A DNA stretch of 64,000 nucleotides from Blautia parvula (GTDB lineage Bacteria; Bacillota; Clostridia; Lachnospirales; Lachnospiraceae): positions 3,890,501-3,954,500 of the forward strand of contig NZ_CP084061.1 of NCBI RefSeq assembly GCF_020215665.1, written 5' to 3'. Positions 26,599 to 36,007 of the stretch are shown here, one piece after another; the first letter of the stretch is position 1; each line of letters begins with the position of its first letter. Made by a program: the position numbers and the translations under genes. The notes below the pieces were generated by a model. That model did no database searches and was not told the origin of the DNA. It saw nothing but the letters and a program-made list of their open reading frames with translations.

Positions 26599-27435
26599 TT
26601 AAAAATTATTCTCAAAGTTAAACACTGGCCGCCCCTCTTTATCCCATTCAATCCTCATACGGTACACATGCCTGTTAGGATCGTATAACAGATCACCATC
26701 AATCTCATCATATTGTCTGGCATGATAGACCATAATGTCCCCTTTTCCATCCTCTGCTTTTGTAAATGAATTGTGCCCGGGTCCGAGAATCCCCTTTTTC
26801 CAATCCGTTTTAACAACGGGAACTCTTTCCTTTTTCCATGCACGCGGATTCAACAATTCTCCATCTTCCGGAATGCTCAGCATTCCCATACAATAGCATT
26901 CACCTGTAGCACTTGCTGAATATGTCAGGTATAACATATCATCATGCCGCAGTAATGCCGGACCTTCATTTACCCAAAAATCAACCCTCTCCCAGTCGTA
27001 ATCCGGAGATGTCAAAAGCACATGGGGGGTAGAAAGCTTTGACGGACTTTCCATTTCTGCTATATAAAGATTCGATATTTTCTTTCCTTCACTGACTTTT
27101 TCTGCCCACACACAATACCATATCCCTCTGTTCTGAAATACAGTCATATCAAGAGAGAAATCTTTGAATGAAAAATCATCCGCTGCCTGCATCTGCCCCA
27201 ATTCCATCCAGGAATCCTTCAATGGATCATCTCCTGTACACGCTAAAACATAAGGGCGTATTGCCCATATATCATCCTTATTCCCCGCCGCAAAATAAAT
27301 AAACCATTTATCTTCAATACAGTGAATTTCCGGGGCCCATATATGGATACTCATAATTCCCTTTCTATGCTTCTCCCATATAGTAACTTCGTCTGCATCT
27401 GCCAGACCGTCAAGCGTTCTGCTGCCGCGAAGCAC
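26599..27435 (-). pseudogene. 5'-truncated GH43 arabinofuranosidase-like gene
   Basis: 278 codons encode most of a five-bladed GH43 propeller: IHIWAPEIH, the mid-domain aspartate (FSLDMTVF), the general-acid region VNEGPALLRHD and TYSASATGECYCMGML. The expected N-terminal blade with the catalytic-base Asp-Pro motif is missing. The same frame continues upstream as SVSEYDRIV, which fits the family, but meets an in-frame TAG at 27472-27474, and no start with an SD is seen. The only start is a GTG at 27435 without an SD. It is therefore probably a pseudogene, or an incorrectly sequenced gene, for intracellular arabinan oligosaccharide cleavage. It lies 145 bases upstream of the arabinanase and downstream of the LacI gene. 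Confidence 0.65.
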
Positions 27436-27578
27436 GATCCGGTCATATTCCGAAACAGAATAAAGGCAAATCTATTCCGCATATAATAAGCTGCTGCGTG
27501 CTGATATATGGTAAATCGCCGATTCTTTATTTTCTGCCCGCTGTGAGGTTGTATACAAAATATATTTTCACTGCCAGA

Positions 27579-28571
27579 CTACAGAGTTTCTCTATCTAAT
27601 ATCTTATAATTCAGATAAATGGCTTTCGGTGAATACTCTTCTGAATCGATCTGAGCAAGCAATTCCGAAACCGCAGTTGCCGCCACACCCTCAAGATTTG
27701 TAGATACTGTTGTTAATTTGGGAGAAATAAATTCCAGAATATTAATGTTATCAAATCCCATTAACCCATAATCTTTTGGTATAGACATCCCATTCTGCTG
27801 TCCCCAGCGCATCACATTCAATGCATAGCTGTCGCCGGAACATAAAAAGGCTGTCCTTTTTTCTCTTCCTTCTTTAATCACGCACTTCACATCAGGAAGA
27901 TAATCAGTTTTGCCAATCACCGCTGATTCAAGTTCAGGATATTTAGCAACTGACGCCCTAAACCCTAAAAGTCTCTGTTCATGGACATATATATTTTCTT
28001 TCTCTTTCACAGCCAGCGGAGGACAGATAAAGACAACTCTTTCATATCCTTTGGACACGATCAGATCGACTGATTCCATAGCCGCTGTCATCTCATTTAC
28101 CTGTACTGTGGTTATTGCATCTGACACTTGATTCCCTATGCAGACAATCGGGATATGCAGTGAAAGCAAAAATTCTTCAAACTCTTTTCCTTTATTAATC
28201 GGACTGATCAGTATCCCTTCCATCTGACGGTCCGCAAGTCCTTGTATCAGCTTCTTTTCCCAATCCAGACTCTCATCACAGACCACAATATTAGTGAAAT
28301 ACCCTCTCTTGTCTGCTTCCTTATTTATAATATTTAAAGACTGGACAAAATACATATTTTCTATATTAATCGTTACCACGCCCAGGGACATTGTTCTGCC
28401 ATGATTCAAACTTCTGGCCAGCAGATTCGGACGATAATTATATTCTTTGGCAACTGCCAGAATCCTTTCCCGTGTCTCCTTCCCAACGCTTCCCCTGTCG
28501 TTTAACGCCCTTAATACAGTTGTTCTTGATACACCACATTTTTCAGCAATTTGATTTACAGTGATTGCCAT
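27579..28571 (-). CDS. LacI-family regulator of the arabinan locus
   Basis: A 330-residue LacI/GalR regulator. The helix-turn-helix reads ITVNQIAEKCGVSRTTVLRAL, followed by the hinge (NYRPNLLARSLNHG) and a sugar-binding domain (VMRWGQQNG, GLMGFDNI). The ATG at 28571 is preferred over 28613 because GGAGG lies nine bases upstream and the DNA-binding domain begins directly. It lies between the GH51 and GH43 genes in the same orientation, with 177 bases upstream that could hold its own promoter. It probably represses the arabinan genes in the absence of arabinose oligosaccharides; the palindromes at 26481 and 33497 are candidate operators. Confidence 0.9.
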   Translation of the reverse strand: MAITVNQIAEKCGVSRTTVLRALNDRGSVGKETRERILAVAKEYNYRPNLLARSLNHGRTMSLGVVTINIENMYFVQSLNIINKEADKRGYFTNIVVCDESLDWEKKLIQGLADRQMEGILISPINKGKEFEEFLLSLHIPIVCIGNQVSDAITTVQVNEMTAAMESVDLIVSKGYERVVFICPPLAVKEKENIYVHEQRLLGFRASVAKYPELESAVIGKTDYLPDVKCVIKEGREKRTAFLCSGDSYALNVMRWGQQNGMSIPKDYGLMGFDNINILEFISPKLTTVSTNLEGVAATAVSELLAQIDSEEYSPKAIYLNYKILDRETL

Positions 28572-28748
28572 CTCCCATTCCCTCCGTTCATCCATAAAAC
28601 CCGAGCCAGCCATGCCTGGACATATGATACTCTGCTTAAAATCAGCTTAAGTATAACACCAATCCACAGCCGCCGCAACGAAGAGATTGTCTGAGTTCAA
28701 AGTGCATTATACGAATGTTACTCAGAATCTGCGGGAACGTACAGTAAC

Positions 28749-30257
28749 TTAGACATCTATGCGAATCATATTAAACGACAGTGGTTCGATTTCTGCAATA
28801 CAACTGCCAGACTCAATCACTGCACTTTCTCTTGAACGCGGTATGACAGCCTTATGATCATATTGATTCGTCATCTTTTTGTCTTTTGCCGTCATACTTA
28901 CAAAGCATTTCACCCCCTTAAGCTCGAAATTCTGGAGTATAACTTCTACTTTCATTGAATGTTCTTCACTCTTATTCACTATAAAAACAGCAATTTCATT
29001 TTCAGCATCATTCCAGACAACGACTTCATCAAGGTATGGGACATGTTTAAAACCATCACATTCATAGGCTGGTCCCAACGCATTGCTCCTCAAAACTATG
29101 CCATTTGCATAATTTGCAAAATAATAGAATGGATAATAGATGGTCTGGAGCCATAGCCCGCCGTTTTTCTCCGTCATAATGCATGCACTGACATTAGTAA
29201 GAAGTGACTGGCAGGCAATCTTTATAACATCGGCATTTCTTAACATTACCATCTGCATTCCCGCAAAAAGAAGGGCATCCTCCAGTGTATATATTTGTTC
29301 ACTAATTGCAGGCGCTATATTCCAGGGTTCTTTTGACACTTCCACATTCACAGAATCACTTGGGACTGCCCACACCCCCCATTCATCCATACTAAATTTA
29401 ATATCTTTTCCAGAGCGTTTTTTCTTCTTAACTACCTGGGCAGCGGAGCGTACCGTTTTTATATATTCCTCCATATCGAGAGTCTGGGCTAAAAACGCCT
29501 TTGTACCTTTTTCCTGTCCCCCATAGTACTGGTGCAGGGCCAGATAATCAATCACATCGTATGTCTGTTCCAGGACCTCCATATCCCACATTGGATATGT
29601 CTCCATATTTGACAGGGAACTGCCGCATGCAATCAACTCTATCGACGGGTCTACCAGCTTCATAGTCTTTCCGGCTTCTGCAGCGAGGCACCCATATTCA
29701 TATGCACTCTTATGCCCTATCTGCCACACGCCGTCCATTTCATTTCCAAGGCACCACATCTTCACTCCATAAGGCTTTTGTACACCGTGGTTTTTTCGCA
29801 ATTCACTGTACTCCGTCCCCCCGGGGAAGTTGCAGTACTCAATGTATTGGACTGCCTCTTCTATTCCCCTGGTTCCCAGATTTACCGTAAAGATTGGCTC
29901 AACACCTGCTTTTCGCGCCCAATGGATAAACTCATTTGTCCCAAACTCATTCGTTTCTATCGCCTTCCACGCAAGTTCAAGCTTCCTTGGCCTGCTCTCC
30001 CTCGGGCCAACACCATCTTCCCAACGGTAAGCAGAGACAAAGTTCCCTCCCGGGTAGCGAACAGATGTCACTCCCATTTCTCTTACCTTCTCCAGCACGT
30101 CGCCGCGAAATCCTTCGTCATCAGAACTTAAATTTTCCGGTTCGTACACCCCTGTATAAATAACTCTTCCCATATGTTCCAGAAATGAACCATAAAGCCT
30201 AGGGTCAATGTTCCCTATTTTAAAATTTTTATCGCAAACAATTTTAGCCTCTAACAT
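28749..30257 (-). CDS. abfA: GH51 alpha-L-arabinofuranosidase
   Basis: A 502-residue intracellular arabinofuranosidase of family GH51, the usual length. The acid/base glutamate is E173 in WCLGNEMDGVWQ and the nucleophile is E292 in SMDEWGVW. The N-terminal RYPGGNFVSAYRWEDGVGP is diagnostic, and the C-terminal beta-sandwich ends IEPLSFNMIRIDV. There is no signal peptide, so it cleaves arabinose from imported arabino-oligosaccharides. It begins 10 bases after the upstream permease stop, so it is in the transporter operon, which supports arabinan oligosaccharides as the transported substrate. Confidence 0.95.
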   Translation of the reverse strand: MLEAKIVCDKNFKIGNIDPRLYGSFLEHMGRVIYTGVYEPENLSSDDEGFRGDVLEKVREMGVTSVRYPGGNFVSAYRWEDGVGPRESRPRKLELAWKAIETNEFGTNEFIHWARKAGVEPIFTVNLGTRGIEEAVQYIEYCNFPGGTEYSELRKNHGVQKPYGVKMWCLGNEMDGVWQIGHKSAYEYGCLAAEAGKTMKLVDPSIELIACGSSLSNMETYPMWDMEVLEQTYDVIDYLALHQYYGGQEKGTKAFLAQTLDMEEYIKTVRSAAQVVKKKKRSGKDIKFSMDEWGVWAVPSDSVNVEVSKEPWNIAPAISEQIYTLEDALLFAGMQMVMLRNADVIKIACQSLLTNVSACIMTEKNGGLWLQTIYYPFYYFANYANGIVLRSNALGPAYECDGFKHVPYLDEVVVWNDAENEIAVFIVNKSEEHSMKVEVILQNFELKGVKCFVSMTAKDKKMTNQYDHKAVIPRSRESAVIESGSCIAEIEPLSFNMIRIDV

Positions 30258-30267
30258 ACAAATCTCC

Positions 30268-31113
30268 TTAACCCTTTAATCCGGCGCTTGCCATACCTTC
30301 CACAAAATACTTCTGTCCGGCCATATACAGGATAAACATAGGGAGCAGTGAGATCAGTGCTCCTGCAAATGCCGCCCCATACTCAATTGTATTCTGTCCT
30401 ATGAATAATGCCAGACCATTTGCCAGTGTCCGCATTTGTGTCTTGCTCGTCACAATCATCGGCCACAGCAAATCATTCCATGATCCATTGATACTTAATA
30501 TAATCAGCGTAATCGCTGCTGGTTTCACCTGCGGCATCATGATCCGCCAGAAAATTCCCATTTCTGAAAGTCCATCAATCCTGGCAGCCTCGGCCAGCTC
30601 TTTCGGTATTCCTGAGAAAGCCGCCCGCATCATAAAGATAGAACCGGCAACCGCAACTCTTGGTATAATCAGCCCCCAGTATGAATCATACATTCCCAAC
30701 TTAAATACAACGAGGAATAATGGAACCATAATAACCTGAAAGGGGACCATCATTGTAGCTAAAGTCATTAAGAACAGTCCTGTCTTTCCTTTGAAGTCAT
30801 AAAAAGCGTATGCATAACCGGCCATACTATTCACAATGACAGCCAGCAATGTCGTGCCGCCTGCATAGATCACAGAGTTAAGCATATAGCGCAGTATATT
30901 AATACGATCCTGTACATCAACAAAATTTTCTACAGTAAGTGACTGTGGTACAAATGTAGGAGGCCAGGATATTATTTCTTTTTCCGGCTTAAATGCACTT
31001 AACGTCATCCAGATAATCGGCACCAGAACCAGCAGAGCCAGAATGACTAAAACGATAAATATGGGAATACTGATCGTTACATCTTTGATCTTGATTGCCT
31101 TTTTCTTTTTCAT
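30268..31113 (-). CDS. AraQ/MalG-type ABC permease (arabino-oligosaccharides)
   Basis: A 281-residue permease with six hydrophobic segments, a basic N-terminus (MKKKKAIKIKD) and the EAA motif EAARIDGLSEMGIFWRI. It begins one base after the upstream permease stop and is followed by GH51 after 10 bases. It forms the channel with the AraP/MalF-type partner. No ATPase gene lies in this operon, so a shared MsmK/MsmX-type ATPase must serve it. The ATPase at 13252-14361 is one candidate. Confidence 0.9.
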   Translation of the reverse strand: MKKKKAIKIKDVTISIPIFIVLVILALLVLVPIIWMTLSAFKPEKEIISWPPTFVPQSLTVENFVDVQDRINILRYMLNSVIYAGGTTLLAVIVNSMAGYAYAFYDFKGKTGLFLMTLATMMVPFQVIMVPLFLVVFKLGMYDSYWGLIIPRVAVAGSIFMMRAAFSGIPKELAEAARIDGLSEMGIFWRIMMPQVKPAAITLIILSINGSWNDLLWPMIVTSKTQMRTLANGLALFIGQNTIEYGAAFAGALISLLPMFILYMAGQKYFVEGMASAGLKG

Positions 31114-31114
31114 A

Positions 31115-31999
31115 TTAATCCTCCTGATTCATTTTGTGGTACATCAGCACAGTTACAACCATAATTATCGCAAATAAAATCACGGACATGGCAGAAGCGT
31201 ATCCCATACTTGAACGCGATGAGAATGCTCTGGAATAAATATAAGTGACCGTAGATTCGGTTGTATAGTTAGGCCCGCCATTTGTCGTAATATATATAAT
31301 ATCAAATATCTGCAGTGCCCCTGCAAACCGTGTCATTAAAATGTACCAGAAGGTTGGCCTGATGGATGGCGCTGTAATATGCCAGAACTGCCTTATCTTC
31401 CCTGCCCCGTCCATCTCTGCCGCTTCATATAAGGAAGCTGATACCTGCTGGATTGCCGTCACATAAATAATTGCAGAAATCCCGAAGCTTCTCCATATAG
31501 ATATGAACGAAACTACAAATATAGTAAGGCCCGGTGTATTAAGAAAATTAATCTTCCCAAGCCCCATAGATTGTAATGCTGCTGTAACAAAGCCAATATT
31601 GGAGTGCAGAATCATCTTCCACATAATACCAATAGCCGTCGCAGAACATATCACAGGCAGAAAATAAACCGCTCTGAAAATCTTGTTCTTGATATTATTC
31701 TTAGCAATCAGCGCCGCAACTACCAGTGCTCCCAGAACCTGCAGTGGTACCTCCAGGCCAGTGAAAATAGCCGTCACTTTTAAGCTGTTTATAAACCGAC
31801 TGTCCTGAAATGCCTCAGCAAAATTTTCAAGGCCGATAAAGCGCGCCGAATCCATTGTAATAGATACATCGAATAAGCTTAATCCGAATGCAATAATAAG
31901 AGGCACTACACTAAACAGAATCAACAAAATGACCGATGGGGCCAAAAAGAGATAAGCACTTCTGGAAGGCTTATTCCAGTATTTTATCATTTTCTTCAT
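31115..31999 (-). CDS. AraP/MalF-type ABC permease (arabino-oligosaccharides)
   Basis: A 294-residue permease with six hydrophobic segments and the EAA loop EAAEMDGAGKIRQFWHI. The longest frame begins at 32068 within a hairpin, but AGGAG six bases before the ATG at 31999 and the MKKMIKYW start followed by the first membrane segment decide the start. It is the second gene of the operon, separated from the binding-protein gene by 96 bases holding a GC-rich hairpin. Confidence 0.9.
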   Translation of the reverse strand: MKKMIKYWNKPSRSAYLFLAPSVILLILFSVVPLIIAFGLSLFDVSITMDSARFIGLENFAEAFQDSRFINSLKVTAIFTGLEVPLQVLGALVVAALIAKNNIKNKIFRAVYFLPVICSATAIGIMWKMILHSNIGFVTAALQSMGLGKINFLNTPGLTIFVVSFISIWRSFGISAIIYVTAIQQVSASLYEAAEMDGAGKIRQFWHITAPSIRPTFWYILMTRFAGALQIFDIIYITTNGGPNYTTESTVTYIYSRAFSSRSSMGYASAMSVILFAIIMVVTVLMYHKMNQED

Positions 32000-32035
32000 T
32001 ATCACTTCTCCTACCTGCCTCAAGTTCCCAGTGAA

Positions 32036-32056
32036 AGGCGGCTGGTTCAGCCGCCT
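32036..32056 (-). terminator. Intergenic hairpin between binding-protein and permease genes
   Basis: AGGCGGCTG pairs perfectly with CAGCCGCCT around a three-base loop. Only TTT follows on the minus strand. Such hairpins between a binding-protein gene and its permeases often act as partial terminators or 3' stabilisers, so that the binding protein is made in excess. Confidence 0.6.
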
Positions 32057-32095
32057 ATTTGCTGCCATCCGCAGACAACAACACCATTAAATCAA

Positions 32096-33418
32096 TTATT
32101 TACTATATTCCTCAACTATTTTATCTGCTGTATTCTGAGCTTTTTCAAGTGCATCCTCCACCGATGCATTACCAAATGCTACCGAGTTAATCATTTCCGG
32201 AATAACATCGTTTAAAATATCATTAATACCCGGGAAACTTGAATCAACAATAAAATCCGTTGGCGCATCCGGATTTGCAGAAGACATCACACTAAGCTTT
32301 TCACTTTGTTTGTATTCCTCTTTTTCCTGAACGGAATATGTATAGGCTGGGAAACCATTTGACACAGACCACTCTAAAGCTGGGCTGGAGCCTTCTGTAT
32401 TTTCTGAATTCCACCACTCAATGAACTTATATGCAGCTTCTTTTTCCTCATCACTTGCCGTTGTTGTAACAGAGAAACCAAGAACCTCTACTGAATTCAT
32501 GTCTCCTGCATCTCCCTGAGGTATCAGGCCAATTCCATAATTAACACCTGCCGTATCAAGCCCCGCTGTTACCCACGGCCCGCCGACTGTCATACCAATC
32601 TGCCCTGCACTTACCATAGAATCTGTATCAGCTTCCAGCGGGTTATCTCCGTTGTCGATTAGTGTCTTGTACATCGTAAGAAAATCAGTGTATCCAGTGT
32701 TTCCTGCGAAATCTGCCTTCCAGCTGCCATTATCATCTTTTACTGCCAAACCGCCTAAGCGCTGCATCATATGTGCAATCTGATATGGATAATCATAAGA
32801 AATACCAGAGCCATAAATATTCTTGCCCTCATCCGTAATCTTTTCAGCATATGACTGCCACTCTTCCCATGTTGAAGGAGGTGTCTCCGGATTAAGTCCC
32901 GCCGCTTGGAATAAATCCTTGTTCCAATACATGTAATAACCTACAACCTGAAATGGAACAAAGTACAACTTATCCCCCTCAGAGCAATAGTCGAGATATG
33001 ATTGTATGAAATCATCCTTATTTAGATTAGTCTTATCAAACACATCGCCGATATCCTGCATATAGTCCCCGTATGTAAACCTATATGCACTTGAACTTAA
33101 AATCATGGTAGGGCCTGTTCCTGCCGCAAAGGCAGTGGATAGCTGGCTGTCAAAATCTGAAGATATATCCATCTCAACAGTGATTCCATCTTTGTTCTCT
33201 TCATTATACCGGTTTACTAATTCAACCAGCATATCGCCATCTGAGCCTGTAAAACTATTCCAGAATGATATTGTCGTACCTTTGGTGCTTTTCTTTACAT
33301 CCCCATCATCTGTTTTTGACCCCTCCTTGGAATCGCTTCCACAAGCTACCGTTGAGAAAATCATCATTGCTGAAACTCCAAGCGCAGCTAATCTCTTCCA
33401 CTTGTTCACTTTTTTCAT
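32096..33418 (-). CDS. Family 1 sugar-binding lipoprotein (arabino-oligosaccharides)
   Basis: A 440-residue extracellular solute-binding protein, family 1, of usual length. The signal peptide ends in the lipobox STVAC (C26). It shows ISFWNSFTGSDGD at the first lobe, PFQVVGYYMYWNKDLFQAAGL, and the GGPWVTAGLD loop typical of the family. It is the first gene of the transporter-GH51 operon with a clear promoter and operator upstream. The substrate is inferred from the arabinan enzymes in the locus. Confidence 0.9.
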   Translation of the reverse strand: MKKVNKWKRLAALGVSAMMIFSTVACGSDSKEGSKTDDGDVKKSTKGTTISFWNSFTGSDGDMLVELVNRYNEENKDGITVEMDISSDFDSQLSTAFAAGTGPTMILSSSAYRFTYGDYMQDIGDVFDKTNLNKDDFIQSYLDYCSEGDKLYFVPFQVVGYYMYWNKDLFQAAGLNPETPPSTWEEWQSYAEKITDEGKNIYGSGISYDYPYQIAHMMQRLGGLAVKDDNGSWKADFAGNTGYTDFLTMYKTLIDNGDNPLEADTDSMVSAGQIGMTVGGPWVTAGLDTAGVNYGIGLIPQGDAGDMNSVEVLGFSVTTTASDEEKEAAYKFIEWWNSENTEGSSPALEWSVSNGFPAYTYSVQEKEEYKQSEKLSVMSSANPDAPTDFIVDSSFPGINDILNDVIPEMINSVAFGNASVEDALEKAQNTADKIVEEYSK

Positions 33419-33496
33419 AATTATTTCTCCTTTTCTTCAACTTTTTAGCAAACATACTTTACCGGTTTGTCGTATGTCGGCTTTTTGCAGCGATTG

Positions 33497-33506
33497 TACA
33501 CGTGTA
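33497..33506. promoter_or_regulatory. Palindromic operator TACACGTGTA
   Basis: A perfect 10-base palindrome with a central CG lies about 12-21 bases downstream of the predicted transcription start of the arabinan transporter operon, where a bound repressor would block transcription. The plus strand reads ATTGTACACGTGTA, sharing ATTGTACAYGTR with the palindrome before the secreted arabinanase. The best candidate binder is the locus LacI protein. Confidence 0.55.
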
Positions 33507-33524
33507 ACCCGCTTTTATAAATTA

Positions 33525-33553
33525 AGAATATTATTTTTGTGCATAAATGTCAA
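33525..33553 (-). promoter_or_regulatory. Sigma-A promoter of the arabinan transporter operon
   Basis: On the minus strand TTGACA (33548-33553) and TATTCT (33525-33530) are separated by exactly 17 bases in an AT-rich context. Transcription would start near 33518, giving a leader of about 100 bases that contains the TACACGTGTA palindrome. Confidence 0.7.
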
Positions 33554-33711
33554 TAAAAAATTATAATACCGGCATTTTGCATCATTTTTTCACATAACTT
33601 TTGTTAAATATTGCATGTTAATTTAGCAATTATCAGATTTATTTTTATATTTTTTTATATTAACAAAACGTTCACGAGTACATTTCATACTCCCACACCA
33701 TATTTCCTGAG

Positions 33712-33761
33712 GTATATAAAAAAAGAGTTCCCGGCAAGCCTACACACTCACCAGGAACTCT
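33712..33761 (-). terminator. Rho-independent terminator of the DUF255 gene
   Basis: On the minus strand AGAGTTCC (33754-33761) and GGAACTCT (33724-33731) form the stem base, with further pairing inside, and a run of seven T residues follows. It lies about 140 bases after the stop of the DUF255 gene and isolates it from the arabinan promoter region. Confidence 0.8.
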
Positions 33762-33901
33762 CCGCAAACTGTTCTATTCAAATATTACCGCCACACGGAT
33801 ACTCAACTCCGACACTGCATTCGAGACCCGCATTGTTCCAATCCCTGACACCCTTTGATTTCCATACGTGAACTGGCCACTCCATAAGCTTTACTATAGG
33901 G

Positions 33902-35863
33902 TTATTTTATCTCATTTACCGGCGGAAGGCATATATGATCCTTACAAACATAATATGTTGTTTTTCCGTTCAGCAATTTAAACTCCGGCGTTTCTTCCTT
34001 TAAGATCTTTATATCTGCATACAGCGGAACGCGGCTGATGATTTCTTCTTCTGTGTCCGTTTTCGACAATATAGCCGTAATCTTTTGAGGCGGATAGTCA
34101 TATAGCAGAAGCGCAGTCAGAAACATACAGTATCCCGCCGGATAGCCCTCCGCTAGATGGGACATATATGCAAGCTGCTGCTCTGCTGCACTTTTATAAG
34201 CTTTATTATCTGTAATCTGAAAAAGCCGTACAAGACAATAAGCCATCACGGAATTTCCACTGGGTATTGCACCATCATAGGTTTCTTTCGGCCTCGTAAT
34301 CAATCTGTCATTCCGGTCTCCGTACAGAAAAAAACCTTCTCCATTCGGATCCTCAAACTGCCGCCGTGCTTCATTACAGATCTCTTCTGCACGCCTTAGG
34401 TACTTTTCATCAGAGACCGCCTCGTAAAGACTGAGCAATGCCGCTGTATAATATGCATATTCATCAAGAAATCCGTTTACAGCTCCAGCTCCATTGCGGC
34501 AGCTGACAAAAAGTATATTTCCGTCTGCCAAGTTTTTCTCAATGAAACAATGCGCTTGCACGGCCGATTGAAGATATCGTTCCTTTCCGGTGACCCGGTA
34601 TAGTACCACCATAGCAGAAAGCATCAGAGAATTCCATGTGGTAAGGACTTTATCATCCAGATGGAGTTTTGTTCTTAACTGCCGATTCTCATATAAAAGC
34701 TTTTTTTCTTTATGGAATTTATCAGAAATAGGATTTCCATTCAACAGGTTTGGTATATTTTTCCCCTCGAAGTTTCCCTTTTCAGAGATTCCGAAATAAC
34801 TGCAGAATTCCTCCCCTTTTTCTCTACCAAGTATATTACAAATTTCTTCATAATCCCAGATATAATATAATCCTTCCCTGCCCTCACTATCCGCATCCTG
34901 GGCAGAGTAAAATTCACCGTCAGGTCCTGTCATTTCCCGCAAAATATACTCCGCAGTTTTTTCTGCTGTATCCAGAAACATGTTTTCTTTAGATATTTTA
35001 AATGCGGCTGCGTATGCGATCATGAGCAGTGCATTATCATATAACATTTTTTCAAAATGAGGAACGAGATAAAAACGGTCTGTGGAATATCTGGAAAATC
35101 CATATCCAATATGATCAAAAATCCCCCCTCTTCGCATTTGCTCCAAAGTTTTCTCTACCTGATACCATTTATCATCAAGCCCAATCCCGGAATACAGCAT
35201 AAGAAATATTAGATTATGGGGAGTTGGAAATTTAGGTGCTGAACCGAACCCACCGTAGTTTTTATCAAAGGATCTTGTAAATAATTCTGCTGCCTGCCCG
35301 GGGAGTCCGCTGTCTATTGCTTTTCCAGCCCGCTTTTGCAATTTATCTTCTGAATTGCCCGCATTTGTATCTATTTGACTTAAAATCTGTTCTGCTGACT
35401 GCAGCAAACCGGCTCTCTTTTGTTTCCAAAGTTTATTGATCTCCAGTAACAGTTCCCGAAATCCCATCATACCAGAACGGTTCACAGGCGGAAAATACGT
35501 TCCTGCGTAGAAGGGCATCTGCTTTGCTGTCATAAAAATACTCATAGGCCATCCTCCACTCCCTGTCAGTGTCTGGCAGACAGCCATATACACACTATCT
35601 ATATCGGGACGCTCTTCCCTGTCTACCTTAATGGAAATAAAATTTTGGTTTAGAATGGCGGCAATTTCCTCATTTTCAAAACTCTCATGTGCCATCACAT
35701 GACACCAGTGACAGGTGCTGTAGCCAATACTTAAAAAAACGGGTTTATCTTCCTGCCTTGCTCTTTCAAATGCCTCATTACACCATGGATACCAGTCGAC
35801 AGGATTTTCCGAATGTTGTATAAGATATGGACTGCTTTGACCTCTTAGATGGTTACTACTCAT
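33902..35863 (-). CDS. DUF255 thioredoxin-like / YyaL-family protein
   Basis: A 653-residue protein with an N-terminal DUF255 thioredoxin-like domain: [18 protein letters not shown], then the CHWCHVM active-site-like motif near residues 51-57 and [11 protein letters not shown] long alpha/alpha-barrel of the six-hairpin glycosidase type follows, as in bacterial YyaL and human SPATA20. The biochemical role of the family is not established. The length is normal and no signal peptide is present. It is a single-gene unit with AAAGGAGG before the ATG and its own terminator. Confidence 0.9.
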   Translation of the reverse strand: MSSNHLRGQSSPYLIQHSENPVDWYPWCNEAFERARQEDKPVFLSIGYSTCHWCHVMAHESFENEEIAAILNQNFISIKVDREERPDIDSVYMAVCQTLTGSGGWPMSIFMTAKQMPFYAGTYFPPVNRSGMMGFRELLLEINKLWKQKRAGLLQSAEQILSQIDTNAGNSEDKLQKRAGKAIDSGLPGQAAELFTRSFDKNYGGFGSAPKFPTPHNLIFLMLYSGIGLDDKWYQVEKTLEQMRRGGIFDHIGYGFSRYSTDRFYLVPHFEKMLYDNALLMIAYAAAFKISKENMFLDTAEKTAEYILREMTGPDGEFYSAQDADSEGREGLYYIWDYEEICNILGREKGEEFCSYFGISEKGNFEGKNIPNLLNGNPISDKFHKEKKLLYENRQLRTKLHLDDKVLTTWNSLMLSAMVVLYRVTGKERYLQSAVQAHCFIEKNLADGNILFVSCRNGAGAVNGFLDEYAYYTAALLSLYEAVSDEKYLRRAEEICNEARRQFEDPNGEGFFLYGDRNDRLITRPKETYDGAIPSGNSVMAYCLVRLFQITDNKAYKSAAEQQLAYMSHLAEGYPAGYCMFLTALLLYDYPPQKITAILSKTDTEEEIISRVPLYADIKILKEETPEFKLLNGKTTYYVCKDHICLPPVNEIK

Positions 35864-36007
35864 AACGGTCCTCCTTTTAGATGTTCCTTAAAAGCATTTC
35901 CACTATGCGTGCAAACAATACCTTACGATCCAATCCCTTTTGGCATCAATGACTGCCTGTACACATTGTCCGGTTCCTAATTGGAAACTGCCGCTTGAAT
36001 ATAGACC

